Source: Burkholderiales bacterium (GTDB taxonomy: Bacteria; Pseudomonadota; Gammaproteobacteria; Burkholderiales; UBA6910). From it: DNA of 64,000 nucleotides. Each line of letters opens with the position of its first letter. Position 1 is the stretch's first letter. The DNA lies in the NCBI GenBank assembly GCA_026005015.1, contig BPKG01000005.1, positions 160,836 to 224,835 on the forward strand, read 5' to 3'. Below are positions 1 through 7,833 of this stretch, in pieces. The notes below the pieces were generated by a model, which was not told the DNA's origin, did no database searches, and saw only the letters and a program-made list of their open reading frames with translations. The position numbers and the translations under genes were made by a program.

Positions 1-578
1 TCGCCCACGGAAAGCACCACGGGGGACGCGCCCAGGGACTGGAGCAGCTCCGCGTGACCCTTGGATGTGGCCCGGATCTTCCTGCCTTTCAGGTCCTCCG
101 GCCCGCGCAGCTCGAAGTTGGTGGAAACCACCGGCGGCCCGATGTCGAAGATGCACAGGATCTTGGCGCCGTTCTTCTGAAACTCCCGGTCGAACCAGTC
201 GAAAATCGGATTTCCGGGAACGAGCCGCTCCCGCGTCCCTTGCATGGAGAGGGGCCAGAAGGGCATGGCTGTCACCGACACGTCGGGAATGCGCCCGGCC
301 CAGCTATCCAGCGTGGTGAGGGCGATGTCCACCGTGCCGGTGGGCACGGCGTTGGGCACGAAGTTCTGCTTCACCATCTGGTCGTCGGGGAAGTATTTGA
401 ACTTGATCGCCCCGTTGGTCCTCTTTTCCACCGCCTCCATGAACGGCTGGGTGAACAGCTTCACCTGGGGGTGGCTGGAGGTGCCCCACGTCGCGAGGGA
501 AAGCGTTTCGGCGGAAGCGCTCAAGGAAGCCGCCGCCAGCGCTGCGGCAGTCATAAAGCTCTTAAGCTTGGGTGTCAT
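1..578 (-). CDS. dctP: TRAP transporter substrate-binding protein (DctP family), partial
   Basis: Periplasmic solute receptor of a tripartite ATP-independent periplasmic transporter; it would deliver its ligand to the DctQ/DctM membrane pair encoded upstream on the same strand. Only the first 192 codons are inside the window. The N-terminus is a clear Sec signal peptide (basic start, Ala-rich core, ASA-E cleavage region near residue 23), followed by a typical DctP start (LATWGTSSH) and a later GRKIRATSKG segment in the region where family members bind the ligand carboxylate. ATG at 578 is preceded by GAGGAGCGAGG. It is the last visible gene of the operon, 26 bp after the aconitase X small subunit. 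The ligand cannot be read from sequence; a hydroxyproline or hydroxy-acid is inferred from the neighbours. Confidence 0.9.
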   Translation of the reverse strand, partial: MTPKLKSFMTAAALAAASLSASAETLSLATWGTSSHPQVKLFTQPFMEAVEKRTNGAIKFKYFPDDQMVKQNFVPNAVPTGTVDIALTTLDSWAGRIPDVSVTAMPFWPLSMQGTRERLVPGNPIFDWFDREFQKNGAKILCIFDIGPPVVSTNFELRGPEDLKGRKIRATSKGHAELLQSLGASPVVLSVG

Positions 579-604
579 CCTCGCTCCTCCTCTCTAGGGT
601 TTGC

Positions 605-1027
605 TCACTTGCGCTTCAGCAATTCGATGACTTTGCGCTGCGGATCGACCCGCACCCAGTCGCCGGTCTTGATGCACTCCCCCGGCGGGCGCGACCAGCC
701 CTCGGTGATGGTCATGTGGGCGAACACGGCGCCCTGCACCATCACCGGATTGGTGATGCCGAAGACCAGCGCCTTGGGGGCGATGCCCTTGTGCTTGATG
801 TCGTAGAAGGCCCAGCCGGCGGCGATGCCGCCCTTGGCGGTGGGAAAGAAGCAGATCTTGTCCTTGATCAGGGTCCCCTCCAGCTTGTGGCCGGGCTTGG
901 TGATCACCCCGCTCCAGCGGTCCAGGTCGTAGCGGGGGCTAAACCCTTCCTCCGACACCACCGCCTCGCCTTCCACCACCTCGCCGAAGGCGCGGTTGAC
1001 TTGAATCGTTTCCAGCACTTCGCTCAT
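605..1027 (-). CDS. Aconitase X small (swivel) subunit, DUF126 family
   Basis: A 140-residue protein of the DUF126/aconitase X swivel family. In characterised bacterial AcnX enzymes (cis-3-hydroxy-L-proline dehydratase is the best known) this small subunit pairs with the large subunit encoded just upstream; in others the two are one chain. Typical signatures are seen in GKICFFP-like and TGDWVRVD-like stretches, with FPTAKGG and GECIKTGD around conserved glycines. The start is taken as ATG at 1027, which overlaps the stop of the large subunit (ATGA), so the two are translationally coupled and probably made in equal amounts. Substrate is inferred, not shown. Confidence 0.87.
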   Translation of the reverse strand: MSEVLETIQVNRAFGEVVEGEAVVSEEGFSPRYDLDRWSGVITKPGHKLEGTLIKDKICFFPTAKGGIAAGWAFYDIKHKGIAPKALVFGITNPVMVQGAVFAHMTITEGWSRPPGECIKTGDWVRVDPQRKVIELLKRK

Positions 1028-2265
1028 CGGATCCTCCCGGTCACGGCGATATCGACGCAATCCTGGGTGCGGCGCAGGATGGTGTTGAAGCGATGGGCGC
1101 CGATGATGTTCACGATCTTCGCCGAGTTGGAAATCATATTGGTCCAGCCGTTGCGTGCCCTAAGCTGGGACAGGTTCTGCAGGATGTAGAAGCACACGCC
1201 CTCCATGAGCGTCACCCCCGCCGCCTCCAGTTTCTGGGCGTAGCCCAGCTTGCGCGCGGCTGACAGCACGCCGTTGCTGGAGGTGACGAACACCTGGGTA
1301 CCGGGGTGGACCTTCTTGCCGCCGAAGCGCTGCGACAGGTCCTTGATCTCCCAAAGGGAAAGCTGGGGGCCGGAGAAGACGATCAGGTCGCATCGGCCGT
1401 CCTTGAGGTCGTAGGACGCGTACAGCCGCTCCAGGTCCGCGTTGGTGATGGTCATCACCGTGTGGGGCTCGTTGCCGCCGAGGGCCACCTCCACGCTCGG
1501 CGCCTCCGGGGTGACGCCGACCATGTGGAACATGCCCATGGAGCCGTAGCTCGCCAGGGCGCAGCCCAGGTGCTTAAGCTCGTCGGCCACCGGGGTGCGC
1601 TTGAGCCCGGTGAACACCGGCACTTCGAAGTAGCTCTGGTGCGGCTCGCCCACCAGCTTGCCGATGGCGCCCCAGTCGGCCAGGTCGTCCAGGTCCGCCT
1701 CCAGGTTCACGACGAAGGTGCCCTTGCGGTGGGCGTCTAGATGGAAGCCGTATTCCGGCACCCGCCGGGTGAGGGCGGCGGCCAAGGCCGCGGGCCCGCT
1801 CTCGAAGTTGGTGCGCGCCCCGAACACCGAGTTGGCGTAGATCACGGTGCCGGTGTCGCCCCAGGCCACGTGCTCGCCCAGGTGGGGCTGATAAAGGGTC
1901 TGGTAGTTGATGCAGGTGTCAGTGGTGGCGACGTTCATGCCGCGCAGCAGCCCGATCAGCTCCCGCTCCTCGGCCACCGCCTTGGGATCCTGCCGGAGCT
2001 TCTCGGTGAAGTCGAAGTCGATGCAGCGGGCGTTGGTGGTGACGTTCACCGCGCAGCGCGCCTTCTTCTCGGCGGTGCACCTGAGCCACGACAGGCCCCC
2101 TTCGCCCATCACCTCGATGTCGCCCATCATGTGCACGTTGGTCACCGGGACGAAGCGCTCCGCCCCGAAGAACTCGCCCACCCGGATCTGGTACTCGAGC
2201 GCCTCCTTGACCGCGACGCCCAGGTCGCCGCGGAGCATGGCCCGCTCTTCAGCGGTCAATTGCAT
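1024..2265 (-). CDS. Aconitase X large (catalytic) subunit, DUF521 family
   Basis: A 413-residue aconitase X catalytic subunit. The family dehydrates hydroxylated small molecules with an Fe-S cluster; known activities are cis-3-hydroxy-L-proline dehydratase in bacteria and phosphomevalonate dehydratase in archaea. Visible family marks are the ATTDTCINYQ segment with its conserved Cys, FGARTNFESGPAAL, and the C-terminal TSSNGVLSAARKLGY and MEGVCF motifs. ATG at 2265 is chosen because AGGAGGT lies 7 bp upstream; the in-frame GTG at 2274 falls inside that ribosome-binding site. It is flanked by a GntR-type regulator 12 bp upstream and the small subunit downstream, inside a TRAP transporter operon, which supports catabolism of an imported hydroxylated compound. 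Confidence 0.87.
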   Translation of the reverse strand: MQLTAEERAMLRGDLGVAVKEALEYQIRVGEFFGAERFVPVTNVHMMGDIEVMGEGGLSWLRCTAEKKARCAVNVTTNARCIDFDFTEKLRQDPKAVAEERELIGLLRGMNVATTDTCINYQTLYQPHLGEHVAWGDTGTVIYANSVFGARTNFESGPAALAAALTRRVPEYGFHLDAHRKGTFVVNLEADLDDLADWGAIGKLVGEPHQSYFEVPVFTGLKRTPVADELKHLGCALASYGSMGMFHMVGVTPEAPSVEVALGGNEPHTVMTITNADLERLYASYDLKDGRCDLIVFSGPQLSLWEIKDLSQRFGGKKVHPGTQVFVTSSNGVLSAARKLGYAQKLEAAGVTLMEGVCFYILQNLSQLRARNGWTNMISNSAKIVNIIGAHRFNTILRRTQDCVDIAVTGRIR

Positions 2266-2277
2266 GGTGCTCACCTC

Positions 2278-3084
2278 CTATCGCTTGCGTTTGCGTTGAG
2301 AGACTGTCGCCGGTCCGCGGGGCGGTGGGACCACTTCCTGGATCTTGCGGGTGATGGCGAAGGGTCCGTGGACGCTCAGGCTGAACCGGTAGCTCTCGGG
2401 CCGGATGCTGAAGCGGGAGCATTCCAGCACCGCCCCTTCGACGGAGTAGGACACCCGCTCCATGACCAGCACTGGGCTGTTCGCCGGCAGCTCCAGCAGC
2501 TTCGCCTCCTCGGGTTCCGCCGTCCGGGCGAGGATGCTCACCTCGGCCCGGGTGACGCGTAGGCCCAGCAGCTCCTCCAGGATGGAGTAGATCGGGTTGC
2601 GGCTCGCCTCGTCCCAGGACACCCGCGCCGCCGCCGGCGGAAGCCACGCCCTCGCCAGCGCGAACGGATGACCATGCAGGGAATACACCCGCTGGAGGAA
2701 CATCGCCTCGCGTCCGGCGGCGCCGAGGGCCAGCTCGATCGGCGCGGGCGCTTGCACCGGCTCGAACTTGAGGAGCCGCGTCTGCGGCGTGTGGCCCTTG
2801 TTGACAAGGGCGTCGTAAAAGCCCCGCAGGTCCTGTAGCTCGTGGCGCACCACCGGGGCCCCGACAAACGTTCCCTTGCCTTGCTTGGCCGACACCAGCC
2901 CCTGGCGCGCGAGCAGGGCGAGCGCCTGCCGCACGGTAACGCGGGAGACACCGAAGCGCGCCATCAAGGCAGGCTCCGAGGGCAGGCGCTCGAAAGGCTT
3001 GTAGCGGCCCTCGGCGATGTCCCGCGCCAGGCGGTCGGCGATCTGGACGTAGAGGGCGATGCTGCTCTCGCGTTCGATTTTCAT
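2278..3084 (-). CDS. GntR/HutC-family transcriptional regulator with UTRA domain
   Basis: A 268-residue one-component regulator. Residues about 5-75 form the GntR winged helix (FGVSRVTVRQAL recognition region, then KQGKGTFV wing); residues about 95-240 form a UTRA effector-binding domain (LLKFEPVQAP, VYSLHGHPFALARAWLP, LVMERVSY). It lies between dctM and the aconitase X genes on the same strand, so it very likely controls this operon, with the transported compound or its product as effector. The 98-bp spacer to dctM allows an internal promoter. A 10-bp-phased direct repeat upstream of dctQ is a candidate target. Confidence 0.9.
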   Translation of the reverse strand: MKIERESSIALYVQIADRLARDIAEGRYKPFERLPSEPALMARFGVSRVTVRQALALLARQGLVSAKQGKGTFVGAPVVRHELQDLRGFYDALVNKGHTPQTRLLKFEPVQAPAPIELALGAAGREAMFLQRVYSLHGHPFALARAWLPPAAARVSWDEASRNPIYSILEELLGLRVTRAEVSILARTAEPEEAKLLELPANSPVLVMERVSYSVEGAVLECSRFSIRPESYRFSLSVHGPFAITRKIQEVVPPPRGPATVSQRKRKR

Positions 3085-3182
3085 GGGCAGACTACTCCCT
3101 TACCGCCCCTTAACAGCGACAAGCAAAGCGTCGCGAGCGGCCCGAGTGCGCGACAAAGCAATCGGGACGCGCAGCAGCTTTG

Positions 3183-4472
3183 CTAGCGTCCTATCATGTG
3201 CTGGGGCAGCCATAACGAGAGCGCCGGAAAGTAATACACCACGTACAGCATCCCGAGCTGGATTAGCAGGAACGGCGCCGCTCCCTTGGCCAGGTTCCAC
3301 AGGGGTATGCGCGACACGCCGTGGATGGTGTACAGGTTGATGCCGACGGGCGGGCTGATCTGGGCGATCTCCATGGCGATGCAGGCGAAGACCCCGAAGG
3401 TGATCGGGTCCATGCCCACGTGCATGGCGATCGGGAAGAAGATGGGGATCGAGATCAGGAGCATCGCCGCGCTCTCGAGGAACATCCCGAGCACCAGGTA
3501 CACCAGTATCATGAGCGTCACCGTGACGAAGGGCCCGGCGTCGTAGGCGGTGATCCACCCGGCGATGGTCTGGGGCACCTGCTCGAAGGTGAGGAAATGG
3601 GCGAAGTACTGGCCGAAAACCACCAGCATGAGCAGCATGCAGGTGGTCCGGGTGGCGGTGGAGCTCGCGTTCAGGAACCGGCGCCAGGTGAGCCGGCGCT
3701 GCACGAAGCCGAGCAGCAGCACGTACACGGCGGAGAGTGCCCCCACCTCGGTGGGCGTGAACAGCCCCGTGTAGATGGCGGCGATGATGACGATGGGCAG
3801 CAGCAGGATGCCGATGCCCCTGCGGGCCGCCTCCCGGCGCTGGCCGGGGCTGGGGGTACGCCTGACCACGATCCGCGGCCGGCTCGCCAGCACCACGTAT
3901 AGCATGAAGAGGGACATCATCAAGATGCCCGGCAGGATGCCGGCGATGAACAGCTTGCCGATCGAGGTCTCGGTGATGACCCCGTACAGGATGAACGGGA
4001 TGCTGGGCGGAATGATGATGCCGAGGGTCCCGCCGCCGGCGCAGAAGCCACCCGCCTGGGCTTGGGAATAGCGCTCTTGCAGCAGCAGGGGAATGGCGAC
4101 GATGCCCACCGTGGCGGCGGTGGCGATGCTGGAGCCGCTGATGGCGGCGAAGACTCCGCAGGCGAGGATGGTGGCCGCGCCGAGGGAGTTCGGCACGTTG
4201 CCCACCCAGGCCTTGGCGAAGTCGAAGAGATCCCGCCCCGCCTCGATCTTCTCCACCAGCACGCCGGTGAAGATGAACAGCGGAATCGCCACCAGCTCGA
4301 AGATGGATGCGCTCTGCCAGACGATGTCGCCGAAGCTGGCGATCGCCAGGTCTATCCCCTTCACCATGACGAAGCCGATGAACGCCGCGAGCCCCATGGA
4401 GACGAACACGGGGATCGACAGCAGCATGAAGAAGAAGAGCAGGGTGATGGCGATCAGCCCGGCGGATTCCAC
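3183..4472 (-). CDS. dctM: TRAP transporter large permease subunit (DctM)
   Basis: A 429-residue inner-membrane protein made of about twelve hydrophobic segments, the translocating subunit of a TRAP transporter that uses an ion gradient to import the solute delivered by DctP. Family signatures include GSSIATAATVG near residue 115, GGTLGIIIPPSIPFILYG near 150 and AQISPPVGINLYTIHG near 380. ATG at 4472 follows dctQ by 12 bp, and length is normal for the family. The gene pair dctQ-dctM is the promoter-proximal part of the operon. Confidence 0.93.
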   Translation of the reverse strand: MESAGLIAITLLFFFMLLSIPVFVSMGLAAFIGFVMVKGIDLAIASFGDIVWQSASIFELVAIPLFIFTGVLVEKIEAGRDLFDFAKAWVGNVPNSLGAATILACGVFAAISGSSIATAATVGIVAIPLLLQERYSQAQAGGFCAGGGTLGIIIPPSIPFILYGVITETSIGKLFIAGILPGILMMSLFMLYVVLASRPRIVVRRTPSPGQRREAARRGIGILLLPIVIIAAIYTGLFTPTEVGALSAVYVLLLGFVQRRLTWRRFLNASSTATRTTCMLLMLVVFGQYFAHFLTFEQVPQTIAGWITAYDAGPFVTVTLMILVYLVLGMFLESAAMLLISIPIFFPIAMHVGMDPITFGVFACIAMEIAQISPPVGINLYTIHGVSRIPLWNLAKGAAPFLLIQLGMLYVVYYFPALSLWLPQHMIGR

Positions 4473-4484
4473 GCCCGTCCCTCC

Positions 4485-4979
4485 TCACTCGAATTCCATG
4501 GCCTCCGCCGGCGCCTGGCGCAGCACCAGCATGGCGAGCGCCTGGAGCACCAGCGCCAGCCCGCCCAGGGGGATCATCATCTGGGGCAGGTAAAGGGGGA
4601 CGTTGAAGATGGAGGCGGAGCGGATCCCGTTCACGAAGGAGTAGTGGGTCAGCATGCCGCCCGCCACCAGGATTACCAGGCCGAAGGCGAGGGTGGCGGC
4701 GAGGGCCAGGTCGTCCAGCAGGCGCTTCCAGCGGGGAAAGAGGGAGAATATGAGCTGGACGCGGAAATGGTTGCCCTGCCTGAGGGCGAAGGCGTTGGCG
4801 AGGAACGAGCCGGTGATGAGAGCGTACTGGCTCACCTCGAACACCCAGGTCGTGGGCGCGCCTGCCTTGCGGGCCAGGGCGTCGTAGAAGATGGGAAAGG
4901 CGAGCACGGCGATCACTGCCACCGCCGCCACGCTCATCGCCTGGCCGATGCGCTCCAACCGCCGCGCCAGCCCGTGCAT
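4485..4979 (-). CDS. dctQ: TRAP transporter small permease subunit (DctQ)
   Basis: A 164-residue protein with four predicted membrane helices, the small integral-membrane subunit that partners DctM. Family-typical features are the paired first helix (VAVIAVLAFPIFYDALARK), the WVFEVSQYALI stretch after it, and the FRVQLIFSLFPR loop. It is the first gene of the minus-strand operon. AGGAGG is positioned just before ATG at 4979. The upstream region carries the phased direct repeat reported separately. Confidence 0.88.
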   Translation of the reverse strand: MHGLARRLERIGQAMSVAAVAVIAVLAFPIFYDALARKAGAPTTWVFEVSQYALITGSFLANAFALRQGNHFRVQLIFSLFPRWKRLLDDLALAATLAFGLVILVAGGMLTHYSFVNGIRSASIFNVPLYLPQMMIPLGGLALVLQALAMLVLRQAPAEAMEFE

Positions 4980-5026
4980 GGACCTCCTCCTGATTCGGGC
5001 GCAAGCGCATCGGCCTCGCCTAACTT

Positions 5027-5043
5027 GTATTAAAACGTATTAA
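5027..5043 (-). promoter_or_regulatory. Phased direct repeat upstream of dctQ, candidate operator
   Basis: GTATTAA occurs at 5027-5033 and again at 5037-5043, exactly one helical turn apart, in an AT-rich patch about 50 bp upstream of dctQ within otherwise very GC-rich DNA. Position and phasing suit a regulator binding site or promoter element for the TRAP/aconitase X operon. The GntR protein of the operon is the natural candidate, but the site is a tandem rather than a palindromic repeat, so assignment is tentative. Confidence 0.35.
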
Positions 5044-5053
5044 GTCATAAAAG

Positions 5054-5423
5054 AGCGAGCCTGGCAAGGGGTGGGCATTGGCGCTCGGGATGTTCGCGGA
5101 AGGGAGATGCATCGGCGGCGCGGGGTTGAGTTTCCGGTCAAGGGTTGACGAACCATTGACCGCCATCACAGCTGCAGGGTGGCCTTGTCGCAGCGTTTGC
5201 CAGTTTCGTAGGGTGCGCCTTGGCGCACCGCTCGGGCGCCTCCGGGCGTGGCGTCGGTGCGTTTTGCCTGCCTGCCGCGACCCGTGCGGCGCAGGCAGGC
5301 TTCGCCCTACGCATCCTGCCTGTTGTGGGATTGGGAAGGGGAGCGGGCCTGAGGAGGAGGCCAAGCGTCGCCCTGCGGATCAAGCCCGAAGCCCGATCCG
5401 CATCAACCGGAGGAACGGGTGAA
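5054..5423. other. Intergenic stretch without a gene, carrying a repeat unit
   Basis: About 370 bp between the TRAP operon promoter region and yjbQ. No reading frame here resembles a protein. The right two thirds hold the inverted-repeat element listed separately at 5207-5311; the left part shows nothing I recognise. Confidence 0.6.
5207..5311. repeat. GTAGGG-type intergenic inverted repeat, copy 1
   Basis: The element is bounded by CGTAGGG at 5207-5213 and its complement CCCTACG at 5305-5311. Inside is a perfect palindrome GGTGCGCC-TT-GGCGCACC at 5212-5229 and a second inverted pair of GCCTGCCTGC and GCAGGCAGGC. Similar CGTAGGG elements with GCGCACC or GCGAAACGC cores are at 15412-15447 and 44752-44780. 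It looks like a small REP/MITE-like family common in the intergenic DNA of environmental proteobacteria; mobility is not shown. Confidence 0.6.
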
Positions 5424-5843
5424 TCACTCTCCGATGATCTTCACCAGCACCCGCTTTCTGCGCTGCCCGTCGAACTCGCCGTAGAAGATCTGCTCCCAGG
5501 TGCCCAGGTCCAGCTTCCCGCCGGTGACCGCCACCACCACCTCCCGCCCCATGATCTGGCGCTTGAGGTGGGAGTCGGCGTTGTCCTCGCCGGTATCGTT
5601 GTGGCGCCACTGGCTCACTGGCTCGTGGGGCGCGAGGCCTTCCAGCCAGCGGGTGAAGTCGGCGTGCAGCCCCGTCTCGTCGTCGTTGATGAACACCGAT
5701 GAGGTGATGTGCATGGAATTGACCAGGCACAGCCCCTCCTGGATGCCGCTTTCCCGCAGCGCTTGGGCGACCTGGGGCGTGATGTTGACGAAGTCCGTGC
5801 GCGTCGGGGTATTGAACCAGAGTTCCTTGCGGTATGACTTCAT
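5424..5843 (-). CDS. yjbQ: YjbQ/UPF0047 family protein
   Basis: A 139-residue member of the YjbQ family, sometimes annotated as secondary thiamine-phosphate synthase from weak complementation data; its physiological role is unclear. The conserved core is visible: [20 protein letters not shown], then [15 protein letters not shown] with the metal-site His and Asp residues, then [16 protein letters not shown] at 5843 is preferred over a TTG at 5864 because family members start close to the [10 protein letters not shown] segment. It stands alone, divergent from the helicase remnant to its right. Confidence 0.88.
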   Translation of the reverse strand: MKSYRKELWFNTPTRTDFVNITPQVAQALRESGIQEGLCLVNSMHITSSVFINDDETGLHADFTRWLEGLAPHEPVSQWRHNDTGEDNADSHLKRQIMGREVVVAVTGGKLDLGTWEQIFYGEFDGQRRKRVLVKIIGE

Positions 5844-5940
5844 GGGCCGATTCCGAAGTTTCAAGCGAGCCGATGACCTGTCCGGATGGAACCGGAAGGG
5901 TTTGCGGGCCGATGTTAGCCCGCAGCGCGGGCGGGCTCAA

Positions 5941-6817
5941 CGGGCGTCCCGGGGCAAGAACCCGGAGGCGTTTTACGAGGCCCTGGTTCAGCGGGTGATC
6001 GAAGCGGTGGAAAAGAGCCGGATCCCCCGCGCCCAGTACGGCACCATGCTGATCGACGAAGGCCACGACTTCCAGCCGGAGTGGCTCCAGCTCGTGGTCC
6101 AGATGGTGGACCCGGAAACCAACGCGTTTCTGCTGCTCTACGACGACGCCCAGTCGATCTACCACAAGGGTAAGCGGCGCAATCAGCCTGGCGGGCGCCG
6201 GCATTCGGGCCCGGGGGCGCACCACCATTCTCAGGCTCAACTACCGCAACACCGGGGAGATCCTGGCGGTGGCCTACGAATCCGCTCGGGACGTGCTTGC
6301 GCCGGAAGAGGCGGAAGAGGACGGCATTCCCCTGATGGAACCTTCCAGCGCCGGACGCCACGGCTCGCCTCCGGAGCTCGCCAAGCTGCCTAGCCTCAAG
6401 GCCGAAGCCAACTTCATCGCCCATCGGCTTCAGGCGCCGCACCGCCGCGGCCGGGCGTGGAAAGACGTGGCCGTGATCTATCGCTCACACTTCATCGGCG
6501 AGGAGATCACCCAGCGACTGCGCGCGGCGACGCTTCCGGTGGAGTGGCTGAACGGCAACCGGCGCAACCGCAACTTCCATCCGGCCGAGGACAGCGTCAA
6601 GGTCATGACCATGCATTCGAGCAAGGGACTGGAGTTTCCGGTAGGGGCGATCCCTGGCGTCGGCTTCAGGCCCTGCAGGGAGCAGGACCCCAAGGAGGAA
6701 GCGCGGCTCCTCTACGTGGCCATGACCCGGGCGATGGACGAGCTCCTCATCACCTGGCATCAGGAATCCGCGTTCGTGGCGAAGCTCGGTCAAGCCCGGG
6801 CTAGGCTGGCGGCCTAA
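5941..6817 (+). pseudogene. UvrD/Rep-type helicase fragment, 5'-truncated and frameshifted
   Basis: Remnant of a superfamily 1 DNA helicase. Motif II (LIDEGHDF, a DEGH variant of DExx) lies at about 6050, motif III (YDDAQSIY) at about 6140, motif IV (RLNYRNT) at about 6240, motif V (MTMHSSKGLEFP) at about 6605 and motif VI (LLYVAMTRAMDELL) at about 6710. The Walker A motif and the whole N-terminal domain are missing: homology begins abruptly at about 5941, next to the yjbQ promoter. A +1 shift near 6170-6190 separates motifs II-III from IV-VI. It cannot be functional and appears to be left from a rearrangement. Confidence 0.82.
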
Positions 6818-7012
6818 GGGTCCCTCACTCCCACTCCCCTCCTTTCCTTTGCGAAGGGAAAAGCCAGGCTGCTTGCGTGCTTTTGCCAGGCTTCTTAAAG
6901 TTCACCGGAAGAAACTTGTCGCGATGCGGCTTCCGGTCAGAAAACCAGGTCCATCCGGGTTTGCCATGAGTCGCGGTTTGCGCTATGAAGCTTCTGCAGA
7001 GGGAGGGCTGTC

Positions 7013-7751
7013 ATGCGCGATATACTGATCTTTACGGGCGGATTCTGGGGCTCGCCCGCGCCGTGGTTTGTGGGACATGTTGACCTCGATGTGGCGAAAG
7101 GGCGGGTGGATATTTGGCTGGAACATGAGCCTGGGGTAGCCGGCCGTGTCCCCGAGGTCAGCGCGAGCTGCCTGTCGCGATCACGCCGAGGAGCGGGTGT
7201 GGCGGCACCTGGATACCTGCCAGTTTGGCACCTAAGTGCATGCGCGCATTGCGCGGGTGGAGTGCCCGGAGCACGTCGTGGTGCAGGTGAGCGTGCCGTG
7301 GGCGGGTGCGCGCTCGCGTTTTATGCTTCTCATGGAGCGCTGGGCGATCGATGTGCTCAAGCGGTGTGCCACCATTGAAGGGGCTCGTGCGCTGCTGCGG
7401 CTCTCTTGGGACGAGCTGTGGGGCATCATGAGCTGGGCGGTGGCGCGGGGACGGACGCGCAAGCGCCCGCGCGCGATGCCGGTGATCGGGATGGACGAGA
7501 AGGCATTTAAGAAGGGGCACGCCTACATGACCGTTGCCTGCGATGCGCAGGAAGGCTCGATCGAATATGTCGCCCAGGAGCGCACCTGGACAATATCGTG
7601 ATCTACTGCCCACATCGTGTGACCAACGCCGTGGCTGAAGGATTGAACAGCAAAATCATGGCGATCAAACGACGGGGTTGTGGATATCGCAATCCCGAAT
7701 AAGACCGCCATTTACTTCTTCTGTGGTGTCCTGGACCTTTACTCACGCTAA
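7013..7751 (+). pseudogene. ISL3-family transposase remnant
   Basis: Decayed transposase of the ISL3 family. The N-terminal part (WFVGHVDLDVAKGRVDIW, then a broken Cys-rich zinc-finger region) is shifted by several indels; the central part from about 7232 to 7601 is intact (MPVIGMDEKAFKKGH, the region of the first catalytic Asp); it then jumps, near 7600, to the C-terminus VTNAVAEGLNSKIMAIKRRG, so most of the DDE domain is deleted. A last frameshift near 7700 precedes FFCGVLDLYSR and the stop. A probable right terminal repeat follows at 7742-7764; no matching left end was found. Confidence 0.82.
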
Positions 7752-7764
7752 ACCCGGAAGAACC
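7742..7764. mobile_element. Probable right end of the ISL3-type element
   Basis: Read on the minus strand, 7764 to 7742 gives GGTTCTTCCGGG followed by TTTAGCGTGAG, which matches the general form of ISL3-family terminal repeats (GG(T/C)TCTTCC start) and sits directly at the stop codon of the transposase remnant. The left end is not recognisable; a weak CCGGAAGAA near 6905 is in the wrong orientation. The GHKL cassette starts 70 bp to the right. Confidence 0.4.
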
Positions 7765-7833
7765 TAATTTAAATAACCCCGATGACGATAGCCCTTGGCG
7801 CCGGCGGCGCGAACGCCGCTACGGCCTGAAGCG

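Noticed and set aside
6900..6930. Possible left end of the ISL3 element (CCGGAAGAA)
   Set aside because: The motif is in the same orientation as the right-end copy, so it is not an inverted repeat.
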